This document shows positions 35,051 through 43,885 of a stretch of 64,000 nucleotides of DNA, in pieces. Each line of letters starts with the position of its first letter. The first letter of the stretch is position 1. The translations under genes were made by a program, and so were the position numbers. The stretch spans positions 1,178,001 through 1,242,000 of the forward strand of contig NZ_CP147919.1 of the NCBI RefSeq assembly GCF_039645985.1, written 5' to 3'. The notes beneath the pieces are model-generated. The model had not been told where the DNA came from and searched no databases. It saw only the letters and a program-made list of their open reading frames with translations. The DNA is from Sulfurimonas sp. HSL3-7. GTDB lineage: Bacteria; Campylobacterota; Campylobacteria; Campylobacterales; Sulfurimonadaceae.

Positions 35051-36655
35051 ATGGAACATCTACTACTCGCCATCTTTTTGACACTGGCCATCGCGGCGGT
35101 GCTGAGCATCGTTTTGAAACGCTTCGGCATCTCGCACATCATCGGCTACATCATGACCGGGACGATCATCAGCTACCTCTTCGGTTTCAACGGACTTCGC
35201 ATCGACACGCTCGACCTTGTCGGGGAATTCGGTATTGTCTTTCTGATGTTCACGATCGGGCTTGAGCTCAGCTTTAACAAGATCAGGAAGATGAAAGAGA
35301 TCCTTCTTGCCAACGGGTTGCTGCAGGTGGTGCTCAGCGTCGCCGTCATCTTTCTCATGGCCTATTCTGTCTTCGGCCTGGACTTCAACACCTCCATCAT
35401 CGTCTCGCTGGCCTTCTCGCTCTCCTCGACGGCGATCGTGCTGACCTACCTGAAACAGTCCAAAGACATCCTCACGCCGTACGGGCAGAAGTCAATGGGG
35501 ATACTGATCTTTCAGGATCTGGCGGTCATCCCCATTTTACTGCTGATCACCTTTTTGTCCAACAACGACCTCTCCATCGGCGAGGTGCTCGTCAAGACGG
35601 TTCTTTCGGCCGTCGTCGTGGTCGCCGTAATGTTTACCGTCGGCGAGAAGACGGTCAATGCGCTGCTGAAGTTCTCAGCCAAGACGGAGCTCGAAGAGCT
35701 CTTTTTGGGCTCGGTCTTTGCCATCGTTATCGGGGCTTCCCTGCTGGCGCACGAGATGGGCTTTACCTATTCGCTGGGGGCTTTTATCGCGGGGATGATC
35801 ATCGCCGACACCGACTACAATGTCAAGGTCGAATCGGACATCGCCAGCTACAAAGACCTGCTGCTTGGCATCTTCTTCTTCAGCGTCGGGACGAAGATCG
35901 ACGTGCTCTATTTTGTGCAGAATATCCATATCATCCTCTTCGTCTTTGTGCTGGTGATGCTTTTCAAGGCCGTTGTCATTTATGCCATCATCAGGCGTAG
36001 TTCCGACAAGAACACCTCGGCCAAGACCGCACTGGCACTGGCCCAGGTGGGAGAGTTCTCGTTTGCGGTCTTTGCACTGGCGGGGTCGCAGGGACTCATC
36101 ACCAAAGAGACGGCCAGTTTCCTCATCCTTGTGAGCGTTATTTCGATGATCCTGACCCCATTCGTCATCAACAACATCTACAAACTCTCCTCCTACTTTG
36201 AAAAAGAGTTTTACGAGGCGGACGTCATCACCCCGATCGGCCTGAGAGAGCATGTCGTCGTTGCCGGATTCTCCATGCTCGGAAAGATCGTCGCAAAAGA
36301 TCTGAAAGAGCGGGGCGTCGCCTTCGTCATCATCTCCGACAACCTCAAGCATGTCCTGCATGCGAGGAAACTGGGCTACATGGCTTACTTCGGCCACCTG
36401 AACAAACTGCCCGTTCTGGAGTCTTTGAAGGTCGACCAGGCGAAAGCTGTCATCCTGACCGTGAACAGCGAACACAACAAACGGCTCATCAGCGAAGCGG
36501 TGCACAGCTTTTCGGACCATGCCAATATCATCATGAAGATCGACAGCGCGGAGGAGCGCAAGCAGATGCGGGATCTGCATGACGTTGAGTTCGTCGATGC
36601 GAGTTTCGAAGTCTCAAACCTGCTGGTCGACCGTGCTATGAGACATAGCGCTTGA
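35051..36655 (+). CDS. KefB-type CPA2 cation:proton antiporter with TrkA-N domain
   Basis: A 534-residue protein with about 12-13 membrane spans. The first motif is FGISHIIGYIMTGT, and MFTIGLELSFNKIRKMK and EMGFTYSLGAFIAGMIIADTDYN follow, the monovalent cation antiporter signature. A C-terminal RCK/TrkA-N nucleotide-binding domain has HVVVAGFSMLGKIVAKDL. It probably exchanges potassium or sodium for protons under NAD(H) or redox control. The start is taken at MEHLLLAIF (35051); an upstream ATG at 35006 encodes an unlikely basic leader. A short zinc-ribbon frame overlaps the stop. Confidence 0.9.
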   Translation: MEHLLLAIFLTLAIAAVLSIVLKRFGISHIIGYIMTGTIISYLFGFNGLRIDTLDLVGEFGIVFLMFTIGLELSFNKIRKMKEILLANGLLQVVLSVAVIFLMAYSVFGLDFNTSIIVSLAFSLSSTAIVLTYLKQSKDILTPYGQKSMGILIFQDLAVIPILLLITFLSNNDLSIGEVLVKTVLSAVVVVAVMFTVGEKTVNALLKFSAKTELEELFLGSVFAIVIGASLLAHEMGFTYSLGAFIAGMIIADTDYNVKVESDIASYKDLLLGIFFFSVGTKIDVLYFVQNIHIILFVFVLVMLFKAVVIYAIIRRSSDKNTSAKTALALAQVGEFSFAVFALAGSQGLITKETASFLILVSVISMILTPFVINNIYKLSSYFEKEFYEADVITPIGLREHVVVAGFSMLGKIVAKDLKERGVAFVIISDNLKHVLHARKLGYMAYFGHLNKLPVLESLKVDQAKAVILTVNSEHNKRLISEAVHSFSDHANIIMKIDSAEERKQMRDLHDVEFVDASFEVSNLLVDRAMRHSA

Positions 36656-36792
36656 ACGTCAGGTGTCCGAAATGCGGAGGTGAACCGCTCGGGCATGTCG
36701 TGAAGCAGGTCGTCAACAGAGACAACACGTTTGAGGATGGCAGCAGCAAAAATGAAGAATGGGGTGTAATTGATTATAAGGGGTACCTCTAA
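36652..36792 (+). CDS. Tiny zinc-ribbon protein, overlapping the antiporter stop
   Basis: A 46-codon frame from a TTG that overlaps the TGA of the antiporter gene (TTGA). It reads MNVRCPKCGGEPLGHVVKQ and continues to YKGYL, with one CPKC knuckle and no second Cys pair. The last codons run into the 16-bp motif at 36778-36793. It may be a real coupled micro-protein or a truncated zinc-ribbon gene; evidence is modest. Confidence 0.4.
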   Translation: MNVRCPKCGGEPLGHVVKQVVNRDNTFEDGSSKNEEWGVIDYKGYL

Positions 36793-36793
36793 A
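36778..36793. repeat. Copy 2 of a 16-bp repeated motif
   Basis: AAGGGGTACCTCTAAA, 15 of 16 bases equal to 31478-31493. It forms the end of the tiny zinc-ribbon frame. Confidence 0.4.
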
Positions 36794-36856
36794 GAGATGT
36801 TATGATTAAATAGGTCATCGCAACAGTACTCGCTATCCGATCATGGCAAAAAAAGT

Positions 36857-36862
36857 TATAAT
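36857..36862 (+). promoter_or_regulatory. -10-like element before ftsH
   Basis: TATAAT 18 bp before the ATG at 36880. The spacing would give a very short leader, so the site may not be used alone. Confidence 0.3.
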
Positions 36863-36879
36863 CAATAAAAGGATCGTGT

Positions 36880-38748
36880 ATGCCTCTTAATAAACCCCCA
36901 TTGCCCGATACGCTGAAAAAAAGTCCGTGGTCCAATCTTTTAATGCTCCTTTTCCTGGTTGCGTCACTTATGGTTCTTTATAACTTTTTTGGCGAGCAAA
37001 AAGAGGTCGAAACACTTTCATACAACAGTTTCAAAACAGAGATCGGACAGGGGACGATCAAAGAGATAATGATAGACAAGGATCAGGTGACTGCCGCTGG
37101 CAGGAGAGTACCGGGGCAGAAGCCCCATTATTACAGGACCGTACTCCCGCCGTTTCAAGATAAAGCATTCTTTGACCTCCTGGAAAAGCATCACGTGGAG
37201 ATACGCGTAAAATCCCAGAAAGAGTCCGCTTTATGGGTTGCCCTCGTCTCAATGCTCCCATGGCTGCTGTTTTTATGGCTCATCTTTTTCTTTGCCTCCA
37301 GAATGAGACAGCATATGGACAATGTGCAGGGTGGACTTTTAAACTTCATTAAATCAACCGCCAAAAAATACGAAAAGAGACGAAGTGCCATCGGATATGA
37401 CGATGTGGCGGGGTTGGAGAATGCGAAAAAAGAGCTGGCCGAAGTCGTGGACTTTCTGAAAAACCCCGTAAGGTACGAACAGATCGGGGCACAGATACCC
37501 AAAGGCATCCTTCTGATGGGTCCTCCGGGTACAGGCAAGACACTTCTGGCCAAGGCGGTCGCCGGGGAGGCGGACGTTCCCTTTTTCAGCATCAGCGGTT
37601 CCGAGTTTGTGGAGGTGTTTGTCGGGGTAGGCGCTTCCAGAGTGCGTGACCTGTTCGAGTCTGCAAAGAAGGAGGCGCCGGCCATCGTTTTTATCGATGA
37701 GATCGACTCCATAGGCAGGGCACGCGGTGCGGGAATCGGCGGCGGCTATGATGAAAAGGAGCAGACCCTCAACCAGATCCTATCGGAGCTCGACGGTTTT
37801 GAACCCAACGAGCAGGTAGTCGTCCTGGCGGCCACCAACCGCCCGGACATACTCGATCCTGCCCTGCTGCGTCCGGGAAGGTTTGACCGCAAGATCATCC
37901 TGGCGATGCCTTCGAAAGAGGCCAGAGAGAAGATTCTGCAGATCCATACGAAAAAGGTCCGAAAAGAGGCCTCCGTCGATCTTGCCAAGCTGGCGAAGCT
38001 GACGGTGGGATTCAACGGAGCCGATCTCAAAAACCTTGTCAATGAAGCGGCCATGTATGCCGCCAGGCAGAAAAAAGAGAAGGTGACGCAAGATGATCTG
38101 CTCTATGCCCGCGACCGCATTCTGATGGGGATCGAACAGGAGTTTGCCATGGACGAAAAAGACAAAAAAAGAGTCGCCATCCATGAGGCTGGGCATGCCC
38201 TGACGGCGCTGCTGCTCAAACATGCCGATCCGCTGGAAAAGGTCAGTATCATCCCCCGTGGCTGGGCACTTGGCGCTACGGAACAACTTCCCAAGAAAGA
38301 CATGAGGAACTTCCCGCAATCGTACCTCTTGGACAAGATCGGTGTTATGCTCGGGGGCAGAGTCTCCGAACAGATCCTGCTCCATGAGCTCTCTTCAGGA
38401 GCGGCGAACGACCTTGAAGAGGCTACCGCACTGGCTGTCCATATGGTATGCCAATGGGGGATGAGCAGCGAGATCGGTCCGGTCCACTACAAACGGGGGG
38501 AGGAGCATGTCTTTCTGGGACGGGAGATGGCCATGCCGAAAAACTTTAGCGAAGCTACGGCCAAGCTGATCGATGACGAAGTGAGAATGCTCATCACCCA
38601 AAAAGAGGAGGAGGTGACCAGGCTGCTGAATGTGCACAAAGAGGAGCTCACCCTTCTCGCTGAAGAGCTGCAGGAACGAGAGACAATGAACAAAGAGGAG
38701 ATCGAAATACTGTTGCAGCACTCCAAAAAGACTTCGTCCGCCGAATAG
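36880..38748 (+). CDS. ftsH: ATP-dependent zinc metalloprotease FtsH
   Basis: A 622-residue membrane-anchored AAA protease. Two spans (about residues 20-37 and 122-140) flank a short periplasmic segment. The AAA domain has GPPGTGKT (Walker A, near 212), the pore loop [23 protein letters not shown] (Walker B), [20 protein letters not shown] (SRH), and the protease site [13 protein letters not shown] with the third ligand in [14 protein letters not shown]. It degrades unneeded membrane and regulatory proteins. It may be a second FtsH copy, as its N terminus is unlike the common one. A 187-residue unknown is convergent on the far side. Confidence 0.96.
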   Translation: MPLNKPPLPDTLKKSPWSNLLMLLFLVASLMVLYNFFGEQKEVETLSYNSFKTEIGQGTIKEIMIDKDQVTAAGRRVPGQKPHYYRTVLPPFQDKAFFDLLEKHHVEIRVKSQKESALWVALVSMLPWLLFLWLIFFFASRMRQHMDNVQGGLLNFIKSTAKKYEKRRSAIGYDDVAGLENAKKELAEVVDFLKNPVRYEQIGAQIPKGILLMGPPGTGKTLLAKAVAGEADVPFFSISGSEFVEVFVGVGASRVRDLFESAKKEAPAIVFIDEIDSIGRARGAGIGGGYDEKEQTLNQILSELDGFEPNEQVVVLAATNRPDILDPALLRPGRFDRKIILAMPSKEAREKILQIHTKKVRKEASVDLAKLAKLTVGFNGADLKNLVNEAAMYAARQKKEKVTQDDLLYARDRILMGIEQEFAMDEKDKKRVAIHEAGHALTALLLKHADPLEKVSIIPRGWALGATEQLPKKDMRNFPQSYLLDKIGVMLGGRVSEQILLHELSSGAANDLEEATALAVHMVCQWGMSSEIGPVHYKRGEEHVFLGREMAMPKNFSEATAKLIDDEVRMLITQKEEEVTRLLNVHKEELTLLAEELQERETMNKEEIEILLQHSKKTSSAE

Positions 38749-38810
38749 AATTGTCTCGCAACTATGGTGAAGAATTACAGACGTTTGTTTTTTGTTGAAA
38801 ATAGAATCTA

Positions 38811-38830
38811 TCCTCCCTATAGGAGGGAGG
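38811..38830. terminator. Possible hairpin between ftsH and a convergent gene
   Basis: CCTCC-CTATA-GGAGG is a stable short stem located between the two convergent stop codons. No long T-tract follows on either strand, so it is only a weak candidate. Confidence 0.3.
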
Positions 38831-38833
38831 CTG

Positions 38834-39391
38834 TCAGTTCGTCGCTATGAAACTCTGTTCTATATTGGAAACAGGGACTTTTTCTTTGGTGATCGGTTCG
38901 ATCAGCTCCGTATGAAACGATTCGCCCAGCAGCATCTTTGTCAATACCCGGCGCCGGGCATTCTCAAACGGGACGCCTCTTCTTTCAATTTCGCAGATGG
39001 TGAGGTCATACCCTTCGGGTACGAAGATATCGCCGAAGTATAGCTTTCCGGTATGCTCTGACGGATCGATCTTTATGTGCCCGGTAATGTCGGTTTCGTA
39101 AAAATGGATCATATAGCCGCTGTGATAGGCCATTTTTGTCGACCATACTGCTTTATCGCCGTTATGGATCGGGTCGTGCCTACTGACGGTGTGGTAGGTC
39201 TTGGCGTTGATTGTCATGGTCGTATCTTCGATAATATACCCCTGTCCTGCCGTCATCGCCTTGACAATAATACTGGCATCCGCGTCGCGAAGGGCGAGTT
39301 TTTCGTCAGATCCGCCGACAACGGTGACCGAGTTGCCAAGTACGGCTATATAATCTTTTATTCTTGCATTATTGGTGATCTTAACTGTCAT
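38834..39391 (-). CDS. Unrecognised protein of 185 residues
   Basis: A soluble protein rich in beta-strand, beginning MTVKITNNARIKDYIAVLGNSVTVVGG, with aromatic residues in the middle (YHSGYMIHFYETDITGHIKIDPSEHTG) and a basic end (ENARRRVLTKMLLGESFHTELIEPI). The ATG at 39391 has AAGAG 5 nt before it. No domain or motif is recognised. It is convergent with ftsH and followed upstream by the SPFH-NfeD pair, transcribed in the same direction after a 133-bp gap. Confidence 0.6.
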   Translation of the reverse strand: MTVKITNNARIKDYIAVLGNSVTVVGGSDEKLALRDADASIIVKAMTAGQGYIIEDTTMTINAKTYHTVSRHDPIHNGDKAVWSTKMAYHSGYMIHFYETDITGHIKIDPSEHTGKLYFGDIFVPEGYDLTICEIERRGVPFENARRRVLTKMLLGESFHTELIEPITKEKVPVSNIEQSFIATN

Positions 39392-39524
39392 TGACACTCT
39401 TCATTAAAATTACCATATTATAATGGAATTATGCAAAAGAGAACATAAGGTTGGATCGTCAGGGCGGTTCACACTGCCAAAAACAGTGCGATCGACAGAC
39501 GGAGTGAGCAGAAGGTGGTGGGTA

Positions 39525-40385
39525 CTACCCTTTGTTGAAAATGGAGCCCATCATCCCTTTGACGGTCGCCTGAAGATCGGCGGGGTAGACGACGAACTTG
39601 CTGTTCTCCGATTTGGAGAGCTGGTTCAATGAATCGATGTAGCGGTCGCCGAGCAGGAACATCGCAGGGAACTCTTTGCCCTCCGTCGCCTGCGTGATGT
39701 CGGCGATGGCAGTGGCGGAGGCTCTGGCCAGCGCTATCTGCGCATCGGCCTCTTTCATGGCCGCTTCAAGTTTGCCCTGGGCCTCAAGGACCATGGCGTT
39801 CTTCGTTCCTTCGGCCCGTGTCTCGACGGCGCGTCTCTCACGCTCTGCCGCGGCCTGCTGCTCCATGGCGTGTTGCATGGACTTGGACGGGGTGATGTCC
39901 TGGATCTCCACGGACTTGACCGTAACACCCCAGTCGGCGAGGTCGTCGATGATCTCGCTTTTCAGACGGGCTTTGATGGATTCGCGGTTGGAGAGGGCTT
40001 CGTCGAGTTTCATCTCCCCGATGATCGAACGCAGCGTCGTCATGATCAGGCTGCGGATCGCCTCCCGGAAATCCTCGACGCCGTAGATGGCGTCCTGTGG
40101 TTTCGTCACGCGGATGAAGGCGATGGCATTGGCCAGGATGACCGCATTATCGCTCGTGATCACCTCCTGCTGCGGGATGTCGAGGATGATGTCGCGCGTC
40201 GAGACCTTCTCGCGTACCGAGTCGATGAAGGGGATGATGAGGTTGAGCCCCGGGTTCAGGTTCCTCGAGTACTTCCCGAGACGTTCGATGACCCACTCTT
40301 CACCCTGGGAGACGATCCTGATCCCCTTGAAGAGAACGACGATGACACCGATGACGATAACCAGCAATACATAGAGACTTTCCAT
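39525..40385 (-). CDS. SPFH/Band 7 (QmcA-like, stomatin family) membrane protein
   Basis: A 286-residue protein with one N-terminal span (about residues 4-22) and an SPFH domain: VSQGEEWVIERLGKYSRNLNPGLNLIIPFID and DIPQQEVITSDNAVILANAIAF. A long charged helix (about residues 180-235, ERERRAVETRAEGTKNAMVLEAQG) drives oligomerisation. Stomatin-like proteins form scaffolds at the membrane that organise proteases and channels. It sits directly after an NfeD gene (1-bp gap), the standard partner, and near ftsH, with which such proteins often interact. Confidence 0.92.
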   Translation of the reverse strand: MESLYVLLVIVIGVIVVLFKGIRIVSQGEEWVIERLGKYSRNLNPGLNLIIPFIDSVREKVSTRDIILDIPQQEVITSDNAVILANAIAFIRVTKPQDAIYGVEDFREAIRSLIMTTLRSIIGEMKLDEALSNRESIKARLKSEIIDDLADWGVTVKSVEIQDITPSKSMQHAMEQQAAAERERRAVETRAEGTKNAMVLEAQGKLEAAMKEADAQIALARASATAIADITQATEGKEFPAMFLLGDRYIDSLNQLSKSENSKFVVYPADLQATVKGMMGSIFNKG

Positions 40386-40386
40386 T

Positions 40387-40845
40387 CTATACCAACCTTT
40401 TCACATACATTAATTGACCGCGGATCTCGATGATCTCGACCCGTGTCTCTTCGTCTAGATCCTCGTCGGCAATAGCGAACCACTGGGTATCGCCCAACAC
40501 CGGCGCATCGAACTTCACCTTCCCTTTTTCGCCTTTTCTGATCGTTTCGACCACGGTTCCGTAGACATCGAACGAGTTGTCGGACTGCCCGGCGCGTGAA
40601 GGGGTTTTAGGCTTGAAGACCTTGAACCAGAGATAGATGAAGAGCACTGAGAGGACGATCCAGACTGCCAGCTCGACGGTAAAAGAGGTCCCGAGGGCAA
40701 GGTCCATAAACCCTACGATGAGGGCAGAAAGACCCAGCCAGACAGTGATAAACGAGGGGATAAAGATCTCCGCGACGACCAGTATGCTGCCGAGGATCAG
40801 CCAATGCCACCAAAGCATATGGGAACTCAAAAATTCGATCATCAA
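40387..40845 (-). CDS. NfeD family membrane protein (partner of the SPFH protein)
   Basis: A 152-residue short-form NfeD with three spans (LSSHMLWWHWLILGSILVVAEIFIPSF, then two more up to about residue 75) and a C-terminal OB-fold domain (GTVVETIRKGEKGKVKFDAPVLGDTQWFA). The protein pairs with stomatin/SPFH proteins in membrane scaffolds; the long-form protease domain is missing. It precedes the SPFH gene in the same operon. Confidence 0.9.
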   Translation of the reverse strand: MMIEFLSSHMLWWHWLILGSILVVAEIFIPSFITVWLGLSALIVGFMDLALGTSFTVELAVWIVLSVLFIYLWFKVFKPKTPSRAGQSDNSFDVYGTVVETIRKGEKGKVKFDAPVLGDTQWFAIADEDLDEETRVEIIEIRGQLMYVKRLV

Positions 40846-40948
40846 AACTCCTTGACAACGATAGTAACCAAAATAAACTTACATAAAAGGCCTGCGCAGC
40901 AGGGCTCTCAGCGTCGCGGAACAGAGGTGATCGCTTATCGAGGGGATG

Positions 40949-41182
40949 TCATAAAAACTTTACACAGTTCCTGCCGCTCTCTTTTGCCATATAGAACGCT
41001 TTGTCAGCACGTTGTATGATACTGGTTATCGTGTCATTGTCGCGATAGGTCGTAACCCCAAGACTTGCTGTCTACGGACTGACACTCGTGAACACATGGC
41101 ACTCTATTTCGTGATGTTCTTTGTCATTGGGATGAATGCCGTGCAACCGGGCTATTAGAGCTTGATCTTTTGCGTGTTCCAT
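40949..41182 (-). pseudogene. Decayed GGDEF (diguanylate cyclase) C terminus
   Basis: On the minus strand, a frame from 41182 reads MEHAKDQALIARLHGIHPNDK and continues to a TAG stop at codon 37. The same frame then carries TASLGVTTYRDNDTITSIIQ and RADKAFYMAKESGRN before a final TGA (40949-40951). This is the end of a GGDEF domain, close to that of the intact gene at 50518-51624 (TASFGVTLYNNGDTIASIIK). The GG(D/E)EF loop and N-terminal part are missing. It accounts for most of the 416-bp gap between nfeD and qhpR. Confidence 0.8.
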
Positions 41183-41261
41183 GCGAACACGTGTACATCG
41201 TCATAAAACACTGTTCTTGTATGTAGCAGACCGACCGATTATGGTGTGATCAAGGTGCGTA

Positions 41262-42074
41262 TCAACAATAGATATTACAGGTGTACTGAAGATAGTCCTG
41301 TGAGTTGAGCAGAAACTCTTTCGGGGTTTTGCCTGAAAAGAATTTAAACTCCTTGATAAAGTGGGATTGGTCAGTAAACTGGTTGGCAAGCGCGATCTGG
41401 CTGAATTTTAGGTTGCACTCATTTTGTTTAATGTATTTAAGTGAGTTGTAGAACCTGTTGATACGGTGGATCGTGTTTGGATTGAGTCCGGTGGACTCTT
41501 TTATCTTCCGTTGGATCTGTCGTGTTGAAAGACTCTGCTGCAGGTAGAAATGGTCGAGATCTCCTTTTCTGACAAGGTCCGATGTGCTCAGAAGCAGGGC
41601 GTCAGGACGGAACCTCTGATAGAAGAGCTTGTAGAGAAAATCGTTCAGACAGTTCAGCGAGAGCTCGACGTTCCCCTTGTAGCGGATCAGTTTTTCGAGT
41701 ATGGATTCGTCAAAATTAAGTGAAAGCTCTTTGACATTGTACATTCTGTGTTCCATCGCAGTGATCGGAATACCGAAGAGGTTGAAAAAGACGCCGGGGT
41801 ACAAGGTCACATCAACCGCATACAACTCATCGTTGAGTGCCGTTGCATACTTTTCCATCGAAGGCGGCGAGATATAGATGCCGTATTCGAGCGTCGATCC
41901 GTAACAAAAAGAGTTTTCGGTGTGATTGGTTAATATAAAGGTAAGACAGACACAACCGTCAGGCATGATGATCTTCTCCTCCATCTTCTCCTTGCCATCT
42001 TGTTCAAGAAACCAGATCACTTTTACCCAGTCTTTTAACTTATCATCCGGTAGATACATACTGTGTTTAAACAA
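41262..42074 (-). CDS. qhpR: AraC-family regulator, likely QhpR of the amine dehydrogenase operon
   Basis: A 270-residue protein. The N-terminal sensor half (about residues 1-150) has no signal peptide. The C-terminal AraC double HTH (about residues 165-260) includes QSLSTRQIQRKIKESTGLNPNTI and FSQIALANQFTDQSHFIKEFK. TTG at 42074 is chosen, since GAGGG lies 6 nt before it. It is divergent from qhpA, with 200 bp between them. In Paracoccus, QhpR is an AraC-type activator induced by n-butylamine. The same position and type here suggest the same role. Confidence 0.85.
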   Translation of the reverse strand: MFKHSMYLPDDKLKDWVKVIWFLEQDGKEKMEEKIIMPDGCVCLTFILTNHTENSFCYGSTLEYGIYISPPSMEKYATALNDELYAVDVTLYPGVFFNLFGIPITAMEHRMYNVKELSLNFDESILEKLIRYKGNVELSLNCLNDFLYKLFYQRFRPDALLLSTSDLVRKGDLDHFYLQQSLSTRQIQRKIKESTGLNPNTIHRINRFYNSLKYIKQNECNLKFSQIALANQFTDQSHFIKEFKFFSGKTPKEFLLNSQDYLQYTCNIYC

Positions 42075-42203
42075 AAGTAACCCTCATCGAGAAATATAAC
42101 TATGTCAATAGTAGCACTTATCAAATTGGGGCAGAATAGGCAGTTGTATAAATATTGAGCATAGATGTCGTATATTTACTATACCTCAGAGAGGCCCAAT
42201 TCC

Positions 42204-42209
42204 TATAAT
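42204..42209 (+). promoter_or_regulatory. -10 element for the qhp operon
   Basis: TATAAT about 66 bp before the qhpA start, in the qhpR-qhpA divergent gap. QhpR sites would be expected just upstream. Confidence 0.45.
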
Positions 42210-42274
42210 TACCGCATCACAAATCTTTACACAAAGACTGAAGAGTGTGAAATATCTATTTTAGGAAGTGAACC

Positions 42275-43876
42275 TTGAATTACAACAGGTTATATAAATT
42301 TGGACTTGGTGCCATATTGTCTTCAGTACCGCTATTTGCAGCAGTAGATGCAAAAATGGGTGCTGAAATAATTAATAGTAAATGTACGGCATGTCACAGC
42401 GGGACCCTTGGGACGGGACTGAGCAGAATCTCAGACCAGAGAAAGTCGCCGGAAGGGTGGTACATGACGATCTCCAGAATGCAGCGTCACGGCCTGGACC
42501 TTACAACAGAAGAACGCATGAGTGCCGTGAAATATCTCTCTGACAACCAGGGGTTGACACCGGATGAACTCATGCCGTATGTCTATGTATTGGACAAGAC
42601 GCCGAACGCTATGGAAGAGGGCAAAGATGAGCTGTTGACTGAGATGTGCGTACGCTGTCACTCGGAAGCACGCATCGGTCTTCAGAGACGAACGGCGGAC
42701 GAATGGAGAGGACTGGTCAATTTCCATGTCGCTCAATTCATCTCGTTCGAAGTACAGGCTCAGGCGCGTGACAGAGACTGGTTCGGTGTCGCCAATAACG
42801 AGATCGTACCTTACCTCGAAGCCAATTTCGGTAAAGATGAAAAGGTGTGGAAAGCGTATCAGGAGTCGATCAAAGGTTTTGAACTTCCTCTAAAATGGAG
42901 TGTCTATGGTCACACGCCTGGCAAGGGTGATTTTAAAGCAGACCTGACTTTTACCAAGAACAGCGACGAAACCTATGCGGTCACGATGCTCTCAGAATAT
43001 GCTGACGGTGAGAAAGTGACAGCCGAAGGTACAGGTATTGCCTACAGCGGTACGGAAGTAAGAGCCTCTTTGGAGCAAAACGGTGTGGCAATGCAGCAGA
43101 TCATGCACGTCAACGCGTCGGACGGCACTTTCACGGGTCGTGTCTACGAAACACTGCACAACGAGAACGGAAGCTATCTGAAAGCGACGGCAGCAGACAA
43201 AAAAGAGACGGAGATCGCCGGTGTTTATCCTAAAGCGCTAAAAGCGGGCGAGAGTACGACACTAACGATCGTCGGTTCAAATCTTGGCGGGACAGTATCA
43301 CTCAACGGTGATGTAAAAGTACTCAAGACACTGAAGCAGAACGAGAACGAGATCGTGCTTGAAGTGCAAGCGGACAAGGCTGCCAAAACCTCACAGAGCA
43401 GTATCACGATCGGCAGTGCTGTGTTTGAAAACAGCTTTGCGGTCTATGAAAAAGTGGACTATGTAAGTGTAACGCCGGACTATGCCGTCTCAAGAACGGG
43501 AAGCGAAGCGAAAAATTCTAAAATTCTTAAACAATATGCGACCTTTGAAGCGATCGGTTTCAGTAACGGTGCTGACGGAGAACAGGGAACTGAGGACGAC
43601 GTAAATCTTGGTGTCTTGCCGGTGACCTGGAATATCGAGCCGTTCGATGAGCAGGCAATCAAAGATAAAGATGTTCTGTATGCCGGAAGTATTAACCGTT
43701 ATACAGGAATGTTCACGCCGAGTGAAGACGGTTTGAACCCTAAACGAACGTATTCGACGAACAATGTCGGGAACCTCTTTATCGTGGCGACTTACCTTCA
43801 GGACGACGGGCAGATCGACGGGAAAGCACACCTTATCGCTACGGTGCCTAAATTCGTTAATCCGCCGATCAATTAA
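42275..43876 (+). CDS. qhpA: Quinohemoprotein amine dehydrogenase alpha subunit (diheme)
   Basis: A 533-residue secreted protein with a signal peptide (about residues 1-26, GAILSSVPLFAAVDA). An N-terminal diheme cytochrome domain has CTACH at residues 37-41 and CVRCH near 125. The rest is beta-rich, as in the alpha subunit whose later domains are Ig-like (GVYPKALKAGESTTLTIVGSN). In the periplasm it receives electrons from the CTQ cofactor of the gamma subunit and passes them to an electron carrier. It starts at TTG with AGGAAGTG just upstream and heads qhpADCBFEG. Length is close to known QhpA. Confidence 0.93.
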   Translation: MNYNRLYKFGLGAILSSVPLFAAVDAKMGAEIINSKCTACHSGTLGTGLSRISDQRKSPEGWYMTISRMQRHGLDLTTEERMSAVKYLSDNQGLTPDELMPYVYVLDKTPNAMEEGKDELLTEMCVRCHSEARIGLQRRTADEWRGLVNFHVAQFISFEVQAQARDRDWFGVANNEIVPYLEANFGKDEKVWKAYQESIKGFELPLKWSVYGHTPGKGDFKADLTFTKNSDETYAVTMLSEYADGEKVTAEGTGIAYSGTEVRASLEQNGVAMQQIMHVNASDGTFTGRVYETLHNENGSYLKATAADKKETEIAGVYPKALKAGESTTLTIVGSNLGGTVSLNGDVKVLKTLKQNENEIVLEVQADKAAKTSQSSITIGSAVFENSFAVYEKVDYVSVTPDYAVSRTGSEAKNSKILKQYATFEAIGFSNGADGEQGTEDDVNLGVLPVTWNIEPFDEQAIKDKDVLYAGSINRYTGMFTPSEDGLNPKRTYSTNNVGNLFIVATYLQDDGQIDGKAHLIATVPKFVNPPIN

Positions 43877-43885
43877 GGGTGTCCT

